NCBI RefSeq assembly: GCF_014839805.1
Contig: NC_051116.1
Location: forward strand, 5,127,556 to 5,191,555
Direction: 5' to 3'
Length of the DNA stretch: 64,000 nucleotides
Source of the DNA: Manduca sexta
Taxonomy: Eukaryota; Arthropoda; Insecta; Lepidoptera; Sphingidae
Part shown: positions 12,601 to 23,029 of the stretch, one piece after another
How positions within the stretch are numbered: position 1 is the first letter of the stretch
How the letters are laid out: every line of letters starts with the position of its first letter
Program-made: the position numbers and the translations under genes
The notes under the pieces: generated by a model
What the model was told of the DNA's origin: nothing
Databases searched by the model: none
Seen by the model: the letters and a program-made list of their open reading frames with translations, nothing else

Positions 12601-15600
12601 CTGATTTTTGTACGGGCGCTGGTTCTTTATTTCGAACAAATTCCACCCAACCTCAAACTTATTGGATAATAAAATGGCAGGAATGTGGGACTTGGAATCA
12701 TTGAAAAATAATGAAGAATTGTAATGGCAGAAAAACTCAACTTTATAGATTTGTGAAAAGAGACGGAGTAGGTAATTACGTAGATTTATGATTTTTTCAC
12801 ATAAGTAACTGTAAGTTATTGTCATTTGCTAATTTACTTTTTTTGTGATTACGTTCCTATGTAGCATTTATATTTCAAAAGCGTTGATATTAAGTGTAAT
12901 TTTTAAGTTAATTCAATTTAAAAAATCTGCAAAACGGAAGTCTTTATAATTAAATGATTAATTTCAATAATCTCGTCTTGGTCTTTTGCCATATCGGGCA
13001 TGAATTCCAGAATCCAAGCTGACACTGAGTAGAAACACCCAATATCACTGCCTGACCCGGAGATCAAACCCGAGACTTAAGCACTACAGTCGCAATACAA
13101 CAACGCCAAGGCAGTCTAGTCAAAATATACACTAATATTGTTTCGATCCAACAGCTCAATACTGGAGGAACTGAAAATAAAAGAGCGACTGTCCGCCATC
13201 GTTATCCTTAGATGTCTCCAGTTCTTCGGTCATGTGGCGTTGAGAAACCCTGACAACCTGGAACGATCTATCTTATTAGGAAAGGTCGAGGGAAGTAGAC
13301 CACGTGGCCGTAGTTGTGCTCGTTGGGCTGATCAAATAAGCAAGATGCTAGCCATGACTATACCGGAGGCACTGCATCTGGCGGAGGACCGTCATACCTG
13401 GCGATCAGCCGGCCAAGTGACAGGGGTCACGATCCTCAGCATTGAGGGAACGATTAGAGAGAGACACGAATATTATACCCAGACCCTAGCTTCGCACCCG
13501 AAATTCCTTAGCTCAAAGGCAATAAATAATGCACAAACATACATAATACAAATCCATCGCACGCACGAATGCATTATTCAACGTACCCCGACAGGCTTAC
13601 ATTGAAAACGTAATGGATTTGTATGAGTGTTGGCATTGGAATATCATCTTTATGAAAGTTTTTACTGGGTTCATTCACGGTTATGCTTACAATAGCCTTG
13701 TTTGCCTGGGTGGGGAAGTTGCATTGCCTTCGCGCTACGACACCACTTTGAAGTCCCGAATTTGAAAACCGGACGATAGTGAGTATTTCGGGTCAGTATC
13801 AGCCCTGGAATTTGTATCTGATATGGCGATAGGGCTGTCCATCATGGGAACACATGGGAAAAGTGAATGCAGTTTGCCTACGCTTTTAGAGATAAAGGCG
13901 TGATGTGATTGTTTAGTTTGTCGATTTTGCATTTCTGTTCCCCTGTTGGCCACGGGTCTTCTCTACTTTTAAGAGAATTTAGCTTTATTCCGGCAATTGG
14001 CTTATTGTCGATTGCTAGTTTTCAACTTTCTGCTGTAAATGGAGATAAAGTTACCTGGATGCAATGGTTCCATCGATGTTTCGATAGTATTCTCTACCAG
14101 CTGTTTTAGAGACTTTCCTATTATAAGATGGTAGCATGCGCATGCGCCGAACAAGTCTATGCATATTATGACGTCGATCATGTGCCTGGGAACAAGGATG
14201 GTGGAGATATAAAATTTGTTTCCGGCTTTTTAGTGAATGAACTCTTCCTAGTCGAATTTCGGCCACGGTGGCCAACCTTAACGGAAATCAGCCAGGTACG
14301 CACAAGATATTATAGCGTACAAGTATGTGCACAATACACAAGTGCACTCTCTGTTCCTTCACTGTCATAGTCTGGAGAGATGGCAATCTGACATGACTGG
14401 AGAAAAATCAGGCGCAAGACCAACGGCTTTACGTGCTTTCCGAGGCACCGGGGTATCACATTCCCAACTTCCTGATTCCCAGCTACGAAGACGAATTTTT
14501 TTAAAATGGAATAGTCCAGTCATCCATTAATTACATTATGATTTATTTTTAAACTAAATAGAGATGAAGATTTTATAAATAAATATAATTCAAATAATCA
14601 TTGATAACAACATGCAAGAACGCGATGATTTGTTGATCTAATTCCTCTTGAAAAATATGTCAATCGTGACGAAACGGTTCAATAAACAGAGTGCAAACAA
14701 TGCACACGGGCGAGGGCAGCTAATTATATCCCCCACTTTAATAACTTGTCTATCGACTTAATTGAGAAAACTATACCATCTAATTACAAAGGTAAGTTGA
14801 AAATTTAATTTTTTATCAATCAATAATTATCTATTGCTATACAGCGTGGTAATTGCCAGCATCTTTGATTAGTTTTAGAAGAAACGTTTAATCAAAAATA
14901 TTTCAAAATGTAAAAAAAAATATTTACTATCTTATTATTATAGAAAATATAAACATTGTTCTAATAAATTTACGTATATTTGATGTTAAAAGTGTATATA
15001 GATTTATATTGTCTTAAATAATTGCTAATAACAGTCTCTGTATACGTATGTCGTATGTCGCTGTATATTACACTAAATATCTATAACTATGTATGGATAC
15101 TGTTGTAAACTCTGAGCTATAGTACAAACCTAAGTAGTTTGATAGATGCTATTATTGTGAAATTTGTATTTCTGTGTAATAAATAATGATAATAAGACAA
15201 ATGTAGCCAAATTTTCCAAATGCAAACAGTCTTCAGGGAACCTGTAGACGATTGATAGAATTATGCCGGTGTACGTAGGTATGTACGTCTTTAGGTTTGA
15301 CTTAAAGAAATCATTGAATCAAGAATGAGAATAGTACTTCACTATACAACATACAACTCAGTTTTGTTTCAAATAAAAGAAGAGCAGATCACGAAATTAT
15401 TACTGGCAAGCCACCCTCCCCATCACTAGTATCATCATCATCATTTCAGCCGGGAATCGTCCTCTGCTGGACATAGGCCTCCCCCATTGAGCGCCACAGG
15501 GTCCCGTTCTGGGTCGCTCTCATCCATCGGACTCCGGCAAACCTCACTAGGTCATTGGGGTAGTATACTCTAACACACTCATTGCAATTCCTCAAAGCCA

Positions 15601-18479
15601 AGATCGGCAGTGGCACGGATTTTATGACACCGAGCGCAGAAGATCAGCGAATTCTAAGGACTAATCTGTCTTGAACGGAAGTTCTAATGGTAATGAGACT
15701 TTCCCGCCCTCACACCCACCACTACAACTCCTGTAAGCCAGGATCAGCAGTGGCATTGTGTGACACCGAGCGGTGAAGCTCGTCGAGTTTCAAGGAACAC
15801 TAATTTGTCATTATCCCGTAACGAAATTAATCAAATAAAAAGATAGGGAGGAGTTGGAAATATTAACTGTCCACTTCCCTCCATAGTAATGCGGGTGACA
15901 AAATAATACAAGGAGGCATTTTAACCTCAAGGATAGGGACGTTTACAACTAGATAAGCTAGTTATAAAGCATCACAGATAAAATTAAGAGAAAGGGAACC
16001 CTTTCTTTCTAATGGTAATAGGGGCTATTCCAATGCAACAAATCACCTGAACACTTTGGCGAACCTTGCAAGCCTTCGGTTAGGACAACAGGCCAAGGCA
16101 GCTTCCCCAACGTCCGCGTACGACATGGATGGTATTCTTGTCCTCTTATACAGAGTCTGGGCTGATTGTACCAGCAACTATAAACAATATATAATTAGCA
16201 AAATAATAGATGACCGGTAGGCGTTGCTTCACTGCAACGTCAGAATGGCATGGTTGACATGGTCAGTCGTGCGAAAAAAAAAGATAACGAAAAAGGGCGC
16301 GAAACTGAGCCGGCCAGCGTGCGGACCACTGCGTCGGCCACACACTTTTGCTTACATTTTGCTTTGGATTGGACGGACGTTCACAATCGCTTCATTTCGC
16401 TACCTGTATTTTTATGTTCTCGCTCTTTTGCTTATTTGTTAGCTAATTTGATTAAAATTGTTGCCCTTTCTGTAAATGAGTTAAGTTTTCGTTATAAGTA
16501 CTAAATACTATTTTATTTGATTTTTCAACCAATAAATATAAAAACACTGTACTACCCCTATGGCGTAGTTATATAGCGTGCAGAGTACGACCACTGCTAT
16601 GGAGAACCGGGTTCCAATTCCAGGGCAAAGTGATATTGGGTTCTTCTGTTCATTATCTGGAGTCAGGAATTTGATCCCTACGGCGATAGGCTCGACCCCT
16701 ATCATGGTGAGTAATAAACACAGCTAAAAATGAGTTAGTTGCGCATTTGCCTACCTCATTGAGGATAAAAGGCGTCAGTGTGTGCGTGATATTACTTACA
16801 TGTAAACAGTAGCCCATATAAAATCCAAATAGGACGTTCAGTGGCACCGCGACCTTGACGCCGGCTTTCATGTAGGCAACATGACCGCTCAGTATACCGC
16901 CTCCGAGCGCACCCTTCACTATATGCGCAACTGATCCTGTCACCCTGCAAAACAAAGAACAGGCCGGCATAATTACGCCGACTGACGAGTAATAAGCCAC
17001 AGTCTATCTGGACGCCACTTGAAGGGTGGTAAGTCTCTCATATATGAGAGTCCGCCTGGGTAGGAACCTACCACCGCAATGTCTATTTCTGCCGCCAAGC
17101 AAGAGAGTGAAGTGACTGTTCTGTTCCAGTTTAAAGGACACTGAGTCAGTGTAACTACTGGACATAATAAGACTTAACATCTCATGTCTCAATTCTCAGG
17201 ATGGCGCACGCAATGGAATAACAAACGATACTTTGTAATTCAAGGTGTTGGATGGTGTTTCTATTGTTTATGAGCGGTCGTATCGCTCACCATCAGGCAA
17301 ACGGCAAGCTTATCTCGTCATTCAAAGCAATAAAAAAAAACTCGCCTTCCCCTCAAGTGGAGTAACTTAGCCATGGTCGAATAAAAAATGGCATTATACG
17401 TAATCAAATTACTGGGAATTATGAACCTTAACATCTCATGTGTCAGGGGGATACGAAGTCGATATTGCCATGCAGAGTTTTCTTGTTTAAAGTTCTATTT
17501 ACTATACATATTCTAATAAAAACTCCCCATTTTTGTCTTTCTATGTTATTTTCTCAAAATCTACTGAACGGATTTTTATGATATTTGGCACGGAGATAGT
17601 TTAAGATACTGGGAATTATCAGTTTCTAAATTTCGTATGTGTAATATTAAATGTTACAGCATCGGTGGCGTCGTTATTGCGTCCGCAGTACGACACTGTT
17701 CCGATGTCCCTGGTTCTAACTTCGGATCGAGCAAAGTGATATTGGGTTTGCTGCGCAGTGTCAGTCGGTAATCTGAGATTTGTGCTCGATATGGCGATAT
17801 CATGGGACGGAATGTACCGGCAAAAATTAGTGGTCTAGTTACATCTGCCTACATGTTCACGGATAAAGGCGTATACAGACTGGGTATATCAAACAGACTT
17901 ACGAAGTAAACTTAACGCCATGCCTAAACTGGACATAGTTAAAAGCCTCTTCCTCTTCTTCTGATTGCGCAATTACTGTGAAGTTCCCCGGACCGCCCGT
18001 TGAGGGTTTGGGAGTCGCCTGTACAGGACATATACATTATACTGATGGTGGATGTCTTATATGCGAAGATCTGCCTGAGAAGGTACTACCAAAATGCCCA
18101 TTTCTCCCGCCAAGCATGCGCATGCGGTCTTGTATGCTGGTTTTATGGACATTATAGCCAGCGTAATGACCACTAATATCTTATATCTCCGCGTAACCAG
18201 CGCAGGCGCATGCCATTCAATACTTTGTAACTTGTAGTTCCCGATGGTGTTGCTATTTTTTATGAGCAGTCATATTGGTTACCACCAGCCGAGCATGCTA
18301 CTCATCTTGTCATTCAAATCCATAAAAAATGACAGACTGAGCCCTTTCTTCTATTTAATTAAAGAGATACTTGCCGAACTAATAATTACAAAATGTTAGA
18401 TGTCTAATTGAATCCGAAACTACGCAAGATAAAGCAGAAAATAAGTAGATTAATTTAAAAATACTTGATTACTTACCAT
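7817..18479 (-). CDS. SLC36-like amino acid transporter paralogue; two middle exons not found
   Basis: Minus-strand exons, 5' to 3', are 18477-18479 (ATG alone), 17903-18018, 16800-16944, [gap], 12315-12431, 11815-12012, 9681-9786, 9053-9269 and 7817-8014 (stop). The N-terminal tail is acidic (QSEEEEAFNYV). The first span region contains HIVKGALGGGILSG, followed later by KWLAPFSLA, PIENNMREPKKFP and FWPPFNLVFHY, all SLC36/PAT signatures. The last four exons equal or nearly equal those of the plus-strand paralogue (198, 106, 217 and 198 nt against 198, 106, 217 and 195). The intron after 11815 uses a GC donor (G|GCAAGT). Exons matching the paralogue's 131-nt exon and the first 119 nt of its 236-nt exon are absent from 12432-16799. 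Splicing across this gap directly would shift frame and stop within five codons. It is therefore either a damaged gene, an assembly deletion, or has exons I failed to recognise. Confidence 0.82.
8236..8425 (-). repeat. tRNA-derived SINE family C
   Basis: Reverse orientation: AGCCTATCGCCATATCC, CTGATACTGAGTAGAAAAAC and the complement of a B box (ATCGAACCCGAGACC). Confidence 0.72.
8455..8890 (+). repeat. Repeat family G, with locally duplicated blocks
   Basis: Opens CCCACACCCGGCACTGCAAT and ends CGCGTAACAAAATCAATCAA. In between, GACTCGGTCCAATGCTCG and GGTGTAGAATGTACA occur twice about 80 nt apart, showing a local tandem duplication. Confidence 0.5.
9544..9617. repeat. (TA)n microsatellite
   Basis: About 37 uninterrupted TA units within an interspersed repeat (GCTCACGGCTTCGCCCGCGT upstream) that lies about 60 nt from the transporter paralogue's exon at 9681. 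Confidence 0.95.
10483..10501. repeat. (CTAT)n microsatellite
   Basis: Four to five CTAT units follow a transcript-3'-end-like context (GTTCAATAAAGAATTAT). Confidence 0.8.
10675..11030 (-). repeat. tRNA-derived SINE family A
   Basis: Starts with ATCATCATCATCAGCCCTGT and ends AACTAGGCTATCGCC. Includes a small internal duplication around TTCATTAGACTT. Lies in the paralogue transporter's intron. Confidence 0.75.
11422..11707 (+). repeat. Interspersed repeat family D
   Basis: Same start (CTAGTTGACCCGACG) and end (GGAAATAGGGATTTATTTATATATATATAGAT) as the copy at 3987; nearly full length. Confidence 0.68.
12140..12310 (+). repeat. Family E copy
   Basis: CCCCTCGACAGTTGACACAA, GGAACGCGACATAGTGGGCC and AAAATATATCCAACCTCCAG. 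Lies in a paralogue transporter intron. Confidence 0.55.
12985..13125 (-). repeat. SINE family C, partial
   Basis: GCCATATCGGGCATGAATTC, CTGACACTGAGTAGAAACAC and ATCAAACCCGAGACTTAAGC. Lies in the transporter-paralogue gap. Confidence 0.65.
13138..13460 (+). mobile_element. LINE reverse transcriptase C-terminal fragment
   Basis: The frame reads LRCLQFFGHVALRNPDNLE, then VEGSRPRGRSCARWADQI and EDRHTWRSAG. This is the zinc-binding/C-terminal region of RTE-like LINE reverse transcriptases. Nothing of the polymerase domain remains. It lies inside the transporter paralogue's 12432-16799 gap, where two exons are missing. Confidence 0.75.
13780..13915 (+). repeat. SINE family C, partial
   Basis: GGGTCAGTATCAGCCCTGGA, GATATGGCGATAGGGCTGTC and GATAAAGGCGTGATGTG. 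Confidence 0.55.
14041..14470 (+). repeat. Probable interspersed repeat with coding-like composition
   Basis: The segment has GC above its surroundings and short frames such as YYDVDHVPGNKDGGDIKF and LVEFRPRWPTLTEISQ, ending near CGTGCTTTCCGAGGCACCGG. The wording resembles repeats seen widely in Lepidoptera. The class is unknown and no full protein was recognised. Confidence 0.4.
15425..15560 (-). mobile_element. LINE 3' end fragment with ATC tail
   Basis: ATCATCATCATCAT is followed by CTGCTGGACATAGGCCTCCC, the reverse complement of the 3' terminus seen in the RTE LINE at 41322-41400. Only about 130 nt is present. Confidence 0.65.
15590..15940 (+). repeat. Repeat family G, two partial units
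   Basis: AGCCAAGATCGGCAGTGGCA and AGCCAGGATCAGCAGTGGCA mark two successive units; continues GGGAGGAGTTGGAAATATTA and TGTCCACTTCCCTCCATAG. Confidence 0.58.
16555..16795 (+). repeat. tRNA-derived SINE family C abutting a transporter exon
   Basis: Head TATGGCGTAGTTATATAG with B-box-like GGGTTCCAATTCC, then AAAGTGATATTGGGTTCTTC and an end near GATAAAAGGCGTCAGTG. The paralogue's donor (16794-16799, minus) lies right at its end. Confidence 0.68.
17018..17335 (-). repeat. Interspersed repeat family B, near full length
   Basis: Reverse orientation from GTGGTAAGTCTCTCATATAT to CGTCATTCAAAGCAATAAAA. Lies between the second and third coding exons of the transporter paralogue. Confidence 0.72.
17655..17885 (+). 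repeat. tRNA-derived SINE family C
   Basis: CATCGGTGGCGTCGTTATTG head, GAGCAAAGTGATATTGGG, CGATATGGCGATATCATGGG, GGATAAAGGCGTATACAG. Confidence 0.68.
18040..18325 (-). repeat. Interspersed repeat family B, diverged
   Basis: Same order of blocks as the copy at 17018 with many substitutions (GCCTGAGAAGGTACTACC near the start, CTTGTCATTCAAATCC near the end). Lies in the intron between the ATG exon and the next exon. Confidence 0.58.
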
Positions 18480-19519
18480 AATAAATTACATTAAAATCAT
18501 CACAATAAAACACGACACAATATCACAAATTAATAAAAATGATCCTCAGAAATACGCATTCATATGTCAATTCAAAACTTCTGTCACATTTTTTTAAACT
18601 TCTAAAGAAAGGATTTCTTTTTTAGATAAAAATGTCATTGCTCTCTGGTTCAAACTTGGAGTTTCGTTTATCAAGCGTGGAGAAGCTGCCAAAAGATTAT
18701 CACATACAAAAGACCCGTTGGGATGAGTTTTAAGAAAATCAGGATCCAAATATGAATAGTATTATCAAACCTTCAAAAACATTTTATGTAAATAGCAATT
18801 ATAGTATAATATAGTAGTTTGAATGCCACAACATCTCGGGTTGATACGATAATGATAAAATCCTAAGCTAGCTCAAAGAGCTGTTTACAAAACTTACTAA
18901 TTTACCAAAAAAAATAATGTTATATCACTATCAGTTCCTCTTGTTCCTACTCCATCTGCAGTCTTACTTATAAACTTGTTTTAGCATTAATAGGTGCTTG
19001 AGAATCGCTTAAATAGCTGTCAAAAACATCACCGGTTTCCTAGTTTAAACCTTATTAAGAGGCAAGATGTCGGGTTTTGACTTATACCTGATAAATTTTT
19101 GTTTTAACTGAGCATGGCTTTGCGATATTTTTATAAGTAAGATTGCTAATGTCGAGTCGTGTGACTTACCTTCTCAAGCCTTGAAGTTTCAAACATTACA
19201 GAAACGAATTTACCTACTAAATCTATAATTACACAACAAAATTTAACATCAAACGTATTGTATAATATAGACTTAATTTGTAGATTTTCTAATAAAAATA
19301 ATGTAAGTATAAACTTATATACCCACTTCTGAATCAGTGTTTCCCTTCGTCATCACAGAGGTACCTTTTAATGATATATTCGTGATGTTTCTTACAATGT
19401 GTATCTTGAGATATGACAAAGTACTAGAATAGTTTAAAAGAAGTATTCATATGCAATTAGTATGTAATAATCTAAAGTGCAGGCGTGTACTTAGAAAATA
19501 ATAGGGGCATTTTTGATAT

Positions 19520-19825
19520 AACCGGTGGTTGGTCTCTCATATGTGAGAGTCCGCCTAGATAGGTACCACCGTAATGTATTTCTGCCGCCAAACAGTTGTG
19601 TGTAGTCACTCTTGTGTTCCGGTATGAAGGACATTGTAGCCAGTGTAACTACTGGACATAATATGACTTGACATCTCATTCCAGATGGCGAGCGCTGCGG
19701 AATACCAAACAATATTTTGTAATTCAAGGTGTTGGATGGTGTATCTGCTGTTTATGAGCGGTCGTATCGCTTATCATCAGGCGAGCGGTAAGCTCGTCTC
19801 TTCATTCAAAGCAATAAGAAAAACG
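19520..19825 (-). repeat. Interspersed repeat family B
   Basis: From GTGGTTGGTCTCTCATATGT to TTCATTCAAAGCAATAAGA. Confidence 0.72.
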
Positions 19826-19914
19826 ACGTAAAATTATTAATGGTTAGATTTTAGGGTTTCTCTGAGTACCTGTACCACAGCAATTTCTAGTCTTACCGCC
19901 ATGTACTGACAGCG

Positions 19915-20150
19915 CTGTCATGGTGGCATAGTTGTATGTGGTACGATTTCCGTTCTAAGGTCTCGGGTTCGAATCCCAGGTCGAGCAAAGTTATATTGGG
20001 TTTTTCTTTTCAATATCAACTTGGGGACTTGAATTTGTGCCAGATATGGTAGACTCGCCCCTTATGAGACAGAATACACCGAGAGAATCGGTGTCCTAGT
20101 TACACCTCTACCTATCCTTTCACGGAAAAGTCGTGATGTGTGTTCGTAAG
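19915..20150 (+). repeat. tRNA-derived SINE family C
   Basis: GTGGCATAGTTGTATG head, B box GGGTTCGAATCCC, GTTATATTGGGTTTTTC and a terminal AAGTCGTGATGTGTG. Confidence 0.72.
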
Positions 20151-20750
20151 TAGAATTATGCTAACAATATGGTGCCGGTTTAAAAAAGTTTATATACCTA
20201 CATACTAGATTTATGAAAGTTTTATCTTCAGTTCGAGGGAAACTAGCCATTATAATCCTATGTTTATGTGGTTAAGAGGGACTTTTCCTATAAAGCGTAC
20301 TCTTGTAAGCCAGTATCAGCAGAGACATGCATTTAAGATACCAAAAGACGGTCGCCGAGTCTCTGGAAACACTAGTCTACGTTTCTTTACTACTTACTTA
20401 AGGAGTTGAAAATACTAATTTTGTTATCGTTTACGGGCAGCCAAGACATTTGTATCAGACAAGTGACAAGTTTCGTCTCATTCTCGTATAAAGAAAATAC
20501 AAACGTTCCTATGTTTCCAGCTATAAGCATAACAAATCCGATTTCGACCCTGAAATTAAGACTCCATTACTCCACATTCTACGCCGTCAATGAAGTTAAA
20601 TAGCGTGAGAATTAATCAGCAGTAAAAATAAATGAGAAAGTAAACATATTAAACGTTCACGGATTAAATGTGTAATCGATTGTTATTAACACAATAAAGG
20701 TAAATCGTACATTAGTCGACGTAGTTATTTGGATGTGTTAACATACAACA

Positions 20751-21625
20751 ATGTTCAGTATTAAAACCATTGTTATTATAATTGCCGTAAATATTGTCAA
20801 AGCGGAACGTGTGAGCGTAATTGGAAATTTGTGTTGCACTTTGTTGTAATATACTACTAATGTGGCTTTGTGGCTATTAAAAAAAATTAAAACATTTAGT
20901 TATTGGTGTTGATATTTTATTGATTTAATAATTTAAAGTCCATTATTTTAGATAATATTATTTAAATCACAACGTAACATCAGTAATTACACCGCTAATT
21001 ATATTCGCTACCCAATAGAAAGAATTGTATTGAAAATTATAATTCGTATTAAATCATATATAATGAGAAAAACTAGACCACTAGAAAAAACATTTTTGAA
21101 CGTGGATTCATTTGCTAAAATACTCCTTCAAAGCCACAAAAAACTCAAGTATTAAAATTAATAAGCATTCTATGGTTTCAGGAAAATAAACACACTGATT
21201 CGGAAGAAAAAATAGAACCACACATTTTACCCGCTGCTAATATTCGCCAACTAAACGGTAAACGATCGGCCGATACCAGTTTAGGTCCATCAGATGATTA
21301 TGGATCAATAGAATATGATGAAATGGATAATGAACATTCAAAACGCTTTGCAGACAATCAAGACGAGCAAATTAACGAAGACAGAAATTCTTATTTAGAA
21401 GAAAAAAATACTGACGACGAAGAAAGATCTGCAAATGCAAATGGAGATAATAGGAATGATAAAGATGAAAACATTGATTCAACTAAAAGTGATATGATGA
21501 CACATCACGTTATATTAGATACTAAAGGCAGATCGGCTACTGAAGATGCGATGCAAGAGGATTTTAAGTCACCTGTACGTGATGTTAGGCGTTTCGAAGA
21601 CCCAAGACTTGGTAGTAAGGAATAA
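20751..21625 (+). CDS. Small acidic secreted protein, possible peptide precursor (two exons)
   Basis: Exon 1 is 20751-20810 and exon 2 is 21182-21625, joined in phase 0 (donor CGT|GTGAGC, acceptor TTTCAG), giving 167 residues. Residues 1-19 form a hydrophobic signal peptide (MFSIKTIVIIIAVNIVKAE). Residues 46-48 are GKR, the combination needed for amidation plus dibasic cleavage, and residues 74-75 are KR, so a 25-residue acidic spacer would be released between them. The remainder, residues 76-167, is very rich in D, E and N, with an RR near the C-terminus, and looks disordered. No known family was recognised. A neuropeptide-like or other processed secreted precursor is an inference from architecture only; an unrelated acidic secreted protein is equally possible. 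The stop codon overlaps an AATAAA at 21622-21627. A SINE fragment follows about 100 nt downstream. Confidence 0.6.
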
Positions 21626-21727
21626 AATTAGAATTATTATAATACTGTTTATAGTCTTAGGAATTTAAAACCAGTATATAATTTCTGATAGTGGCATAAT
21701 ATTGAAATCATAAGATTATTATTGAAC

Positions 21728-21935
21728 GGTGAACGGTGAAGGAAAACATCGTGAGGAAACCTGCACATCTGAGAAATTCTCTACAGGAATTTCGAAGGTG
21801 TGTGAAGTCTACCAATCCGCACTAGGCCAGCGTGGTGGACTAAGGCCTAATCCCTCTCAGTAGTAGAGGAGGCCCGTGCTCAGCAGTGGGCAAGTATATA
21901 ATACAGGGCTGATATTATTATTATTATATTATTAA
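21728..21935 (+). repeat. SINE family A, 5'-truncated
   Basis: Starts at GGTGAAGGAAAACATCGTG and ends with CAGGGCTGATATTATTATTA. No A or B box is present. Confidence 0.75.
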
Positions 21936-22354
21936 GATTATTATTTGCGTAGAGAAGACTACAACCCATAAGCGTTTACTCTCGCGTAAGAAGACAGCAG
22001 AGGTAATCTGTTGCGACGTGGAAGTCTTCACTCTTGTATAAACTTTATTAAGTATAATAAAATAATTAATTAATTGCAGTTATCCAAAACACAAACCATC
22101 AACCGTGTAGCGCTGGGAATAAAGTTTGCAGATCAATAACGGGTGGGTTTACTCACATAAGTATAACCGCAGTAGGGAGATAAAAACCTACTTTAAGAAA
22201 CCTTTTTTAAGTTAACAATGTCAGTACAATAAATTATTTCAATATTTTATCACAACGTAGCGAGATTTTTTCATTTCCTGGTCAATCTATCCTTTAAACT
22301 TTGTAGCTTTGTTGAAGTAGATTTCAAAATAATTTTAGATGAAAATAAAATATT

Positions 22355-23029
22355 ATGACTAGATATAAAACTAATATAATATTTTATGCACTCATTATTA
22401 CATTTCCATGTATTAAATCAATTACGGGCATAAATTGCCTCTCATAATCTCATCAGATTTTAATCCTTCACAATAATTTCCGTTATCCATTGATGAATTT
22501 GGGACCTTCACTTTTATCTTCGATATTCAATGCTACAATATCAGATGACAATACATTATTTCCAGATCCTTCAAGGAGCGGATTCCTGAACTCTTACTTC
22601 CCCACAATGTCAAGACCTGGATTGCTCCAACCGCTATATACCGTTCAGCATCCTCTGCTTCAAACAAATCCAGAATTGCCTACGCCCTTCCTTAATTCAC
22701 CTATAATTGAAAAGGAAAATTTACCATTCGTGAACATCAATTCGTATCCTTACCAGACGCCTTTAACGAGAATGGTGGAAACTGACTATCAAGCGGGATC
22801 TGGCTTAGATGTATTGAAGAAATTGGTAGAGGCTACAAACTCAGCTTTGACTCCCAATGAACCAGTTGCTTATCTTGAGAATTATCCTATGAACCTTCCT
22901 GGAAGATTTCGCCGGTCAGCTGAGATAAAAATTAATCCACTTGTTACCATCGTCCTTCCGAAAGGACAACAGTTAGATAAAATTCCTAGAATGATTAATT
23001 GGGGTAAAATATATAACTTTTGTTGCTGA
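22355..23029 (+). CDS. Unrecognised secreted-type ORF interrupted by an in-frame TAA
   Basis: An ATG at 22355 opens a hydrophobic N-terminus (MTRYKTNIIFYALIITFPCI) like a signal peptide. The frame meets TAA at 22445-22447 and then continues open, in the same frame, to TGA at 23029. The open part starts with methionine at 22493 if translated alone (178 residues). It is rich in P, L and N, with a late dibasic site (GRFRRSAE). No family was recognised. No GT donor in the segment gives an intron that removes the stop and keeps the frame. Possible readings are a nonsense allele, a sequencing error, readthrough, or a missed upstream exon spliced at the AG at 22455-22456. A continuation exon at about 23219 (after TTTATTTCAG), with a donor near 23004, is possible but unproven. 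Confidence 0.45.

Larger units (their letters stand above)
12432..16799. other. Transporter-paralogue intron or gap filled with repeats
   Basis: Holds a SINE C fragment, a LINE C-terminus, a second SINE C fragment, the coding-like repeat at 14041, AT-rich DNA (14540-15400) with nothing recognisable, a LINE tail, family G units, an unclassified block (15940-16500) and a SINE C. The two expected transporter exons were looked for on the minus strand and not found. Confidence 0.55.
18480..20750. other. Intergenic region between the paralogue and the peptide-precursor-like gene
   Basis: 18480-18550 is probably the paralogue's 5' UTR. 18550-19500 is AT-rich with nothing recognised. Family B (19520) and SINE C (19915) follow. 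20270-20400 resembles family G. The 20640-20750 stretch should hold the promoter of the next gene, but no motif is convincing. Confidence 0.5.

Noticed and set aside
12454..12825. Minus-strand frame of 123 codons in the transporter intron
   Set aside because: Checked as a candidate for the missing transporter exons; the translation has no membrane-span pattern or family motif and low complexity.
14051..14370. Frames on both strands around 14051-14370 as a missing transporter exon or a gene
   Set aside because: Neither strand matches transporter motifs. The composition and wording look like an interspersed repeat.
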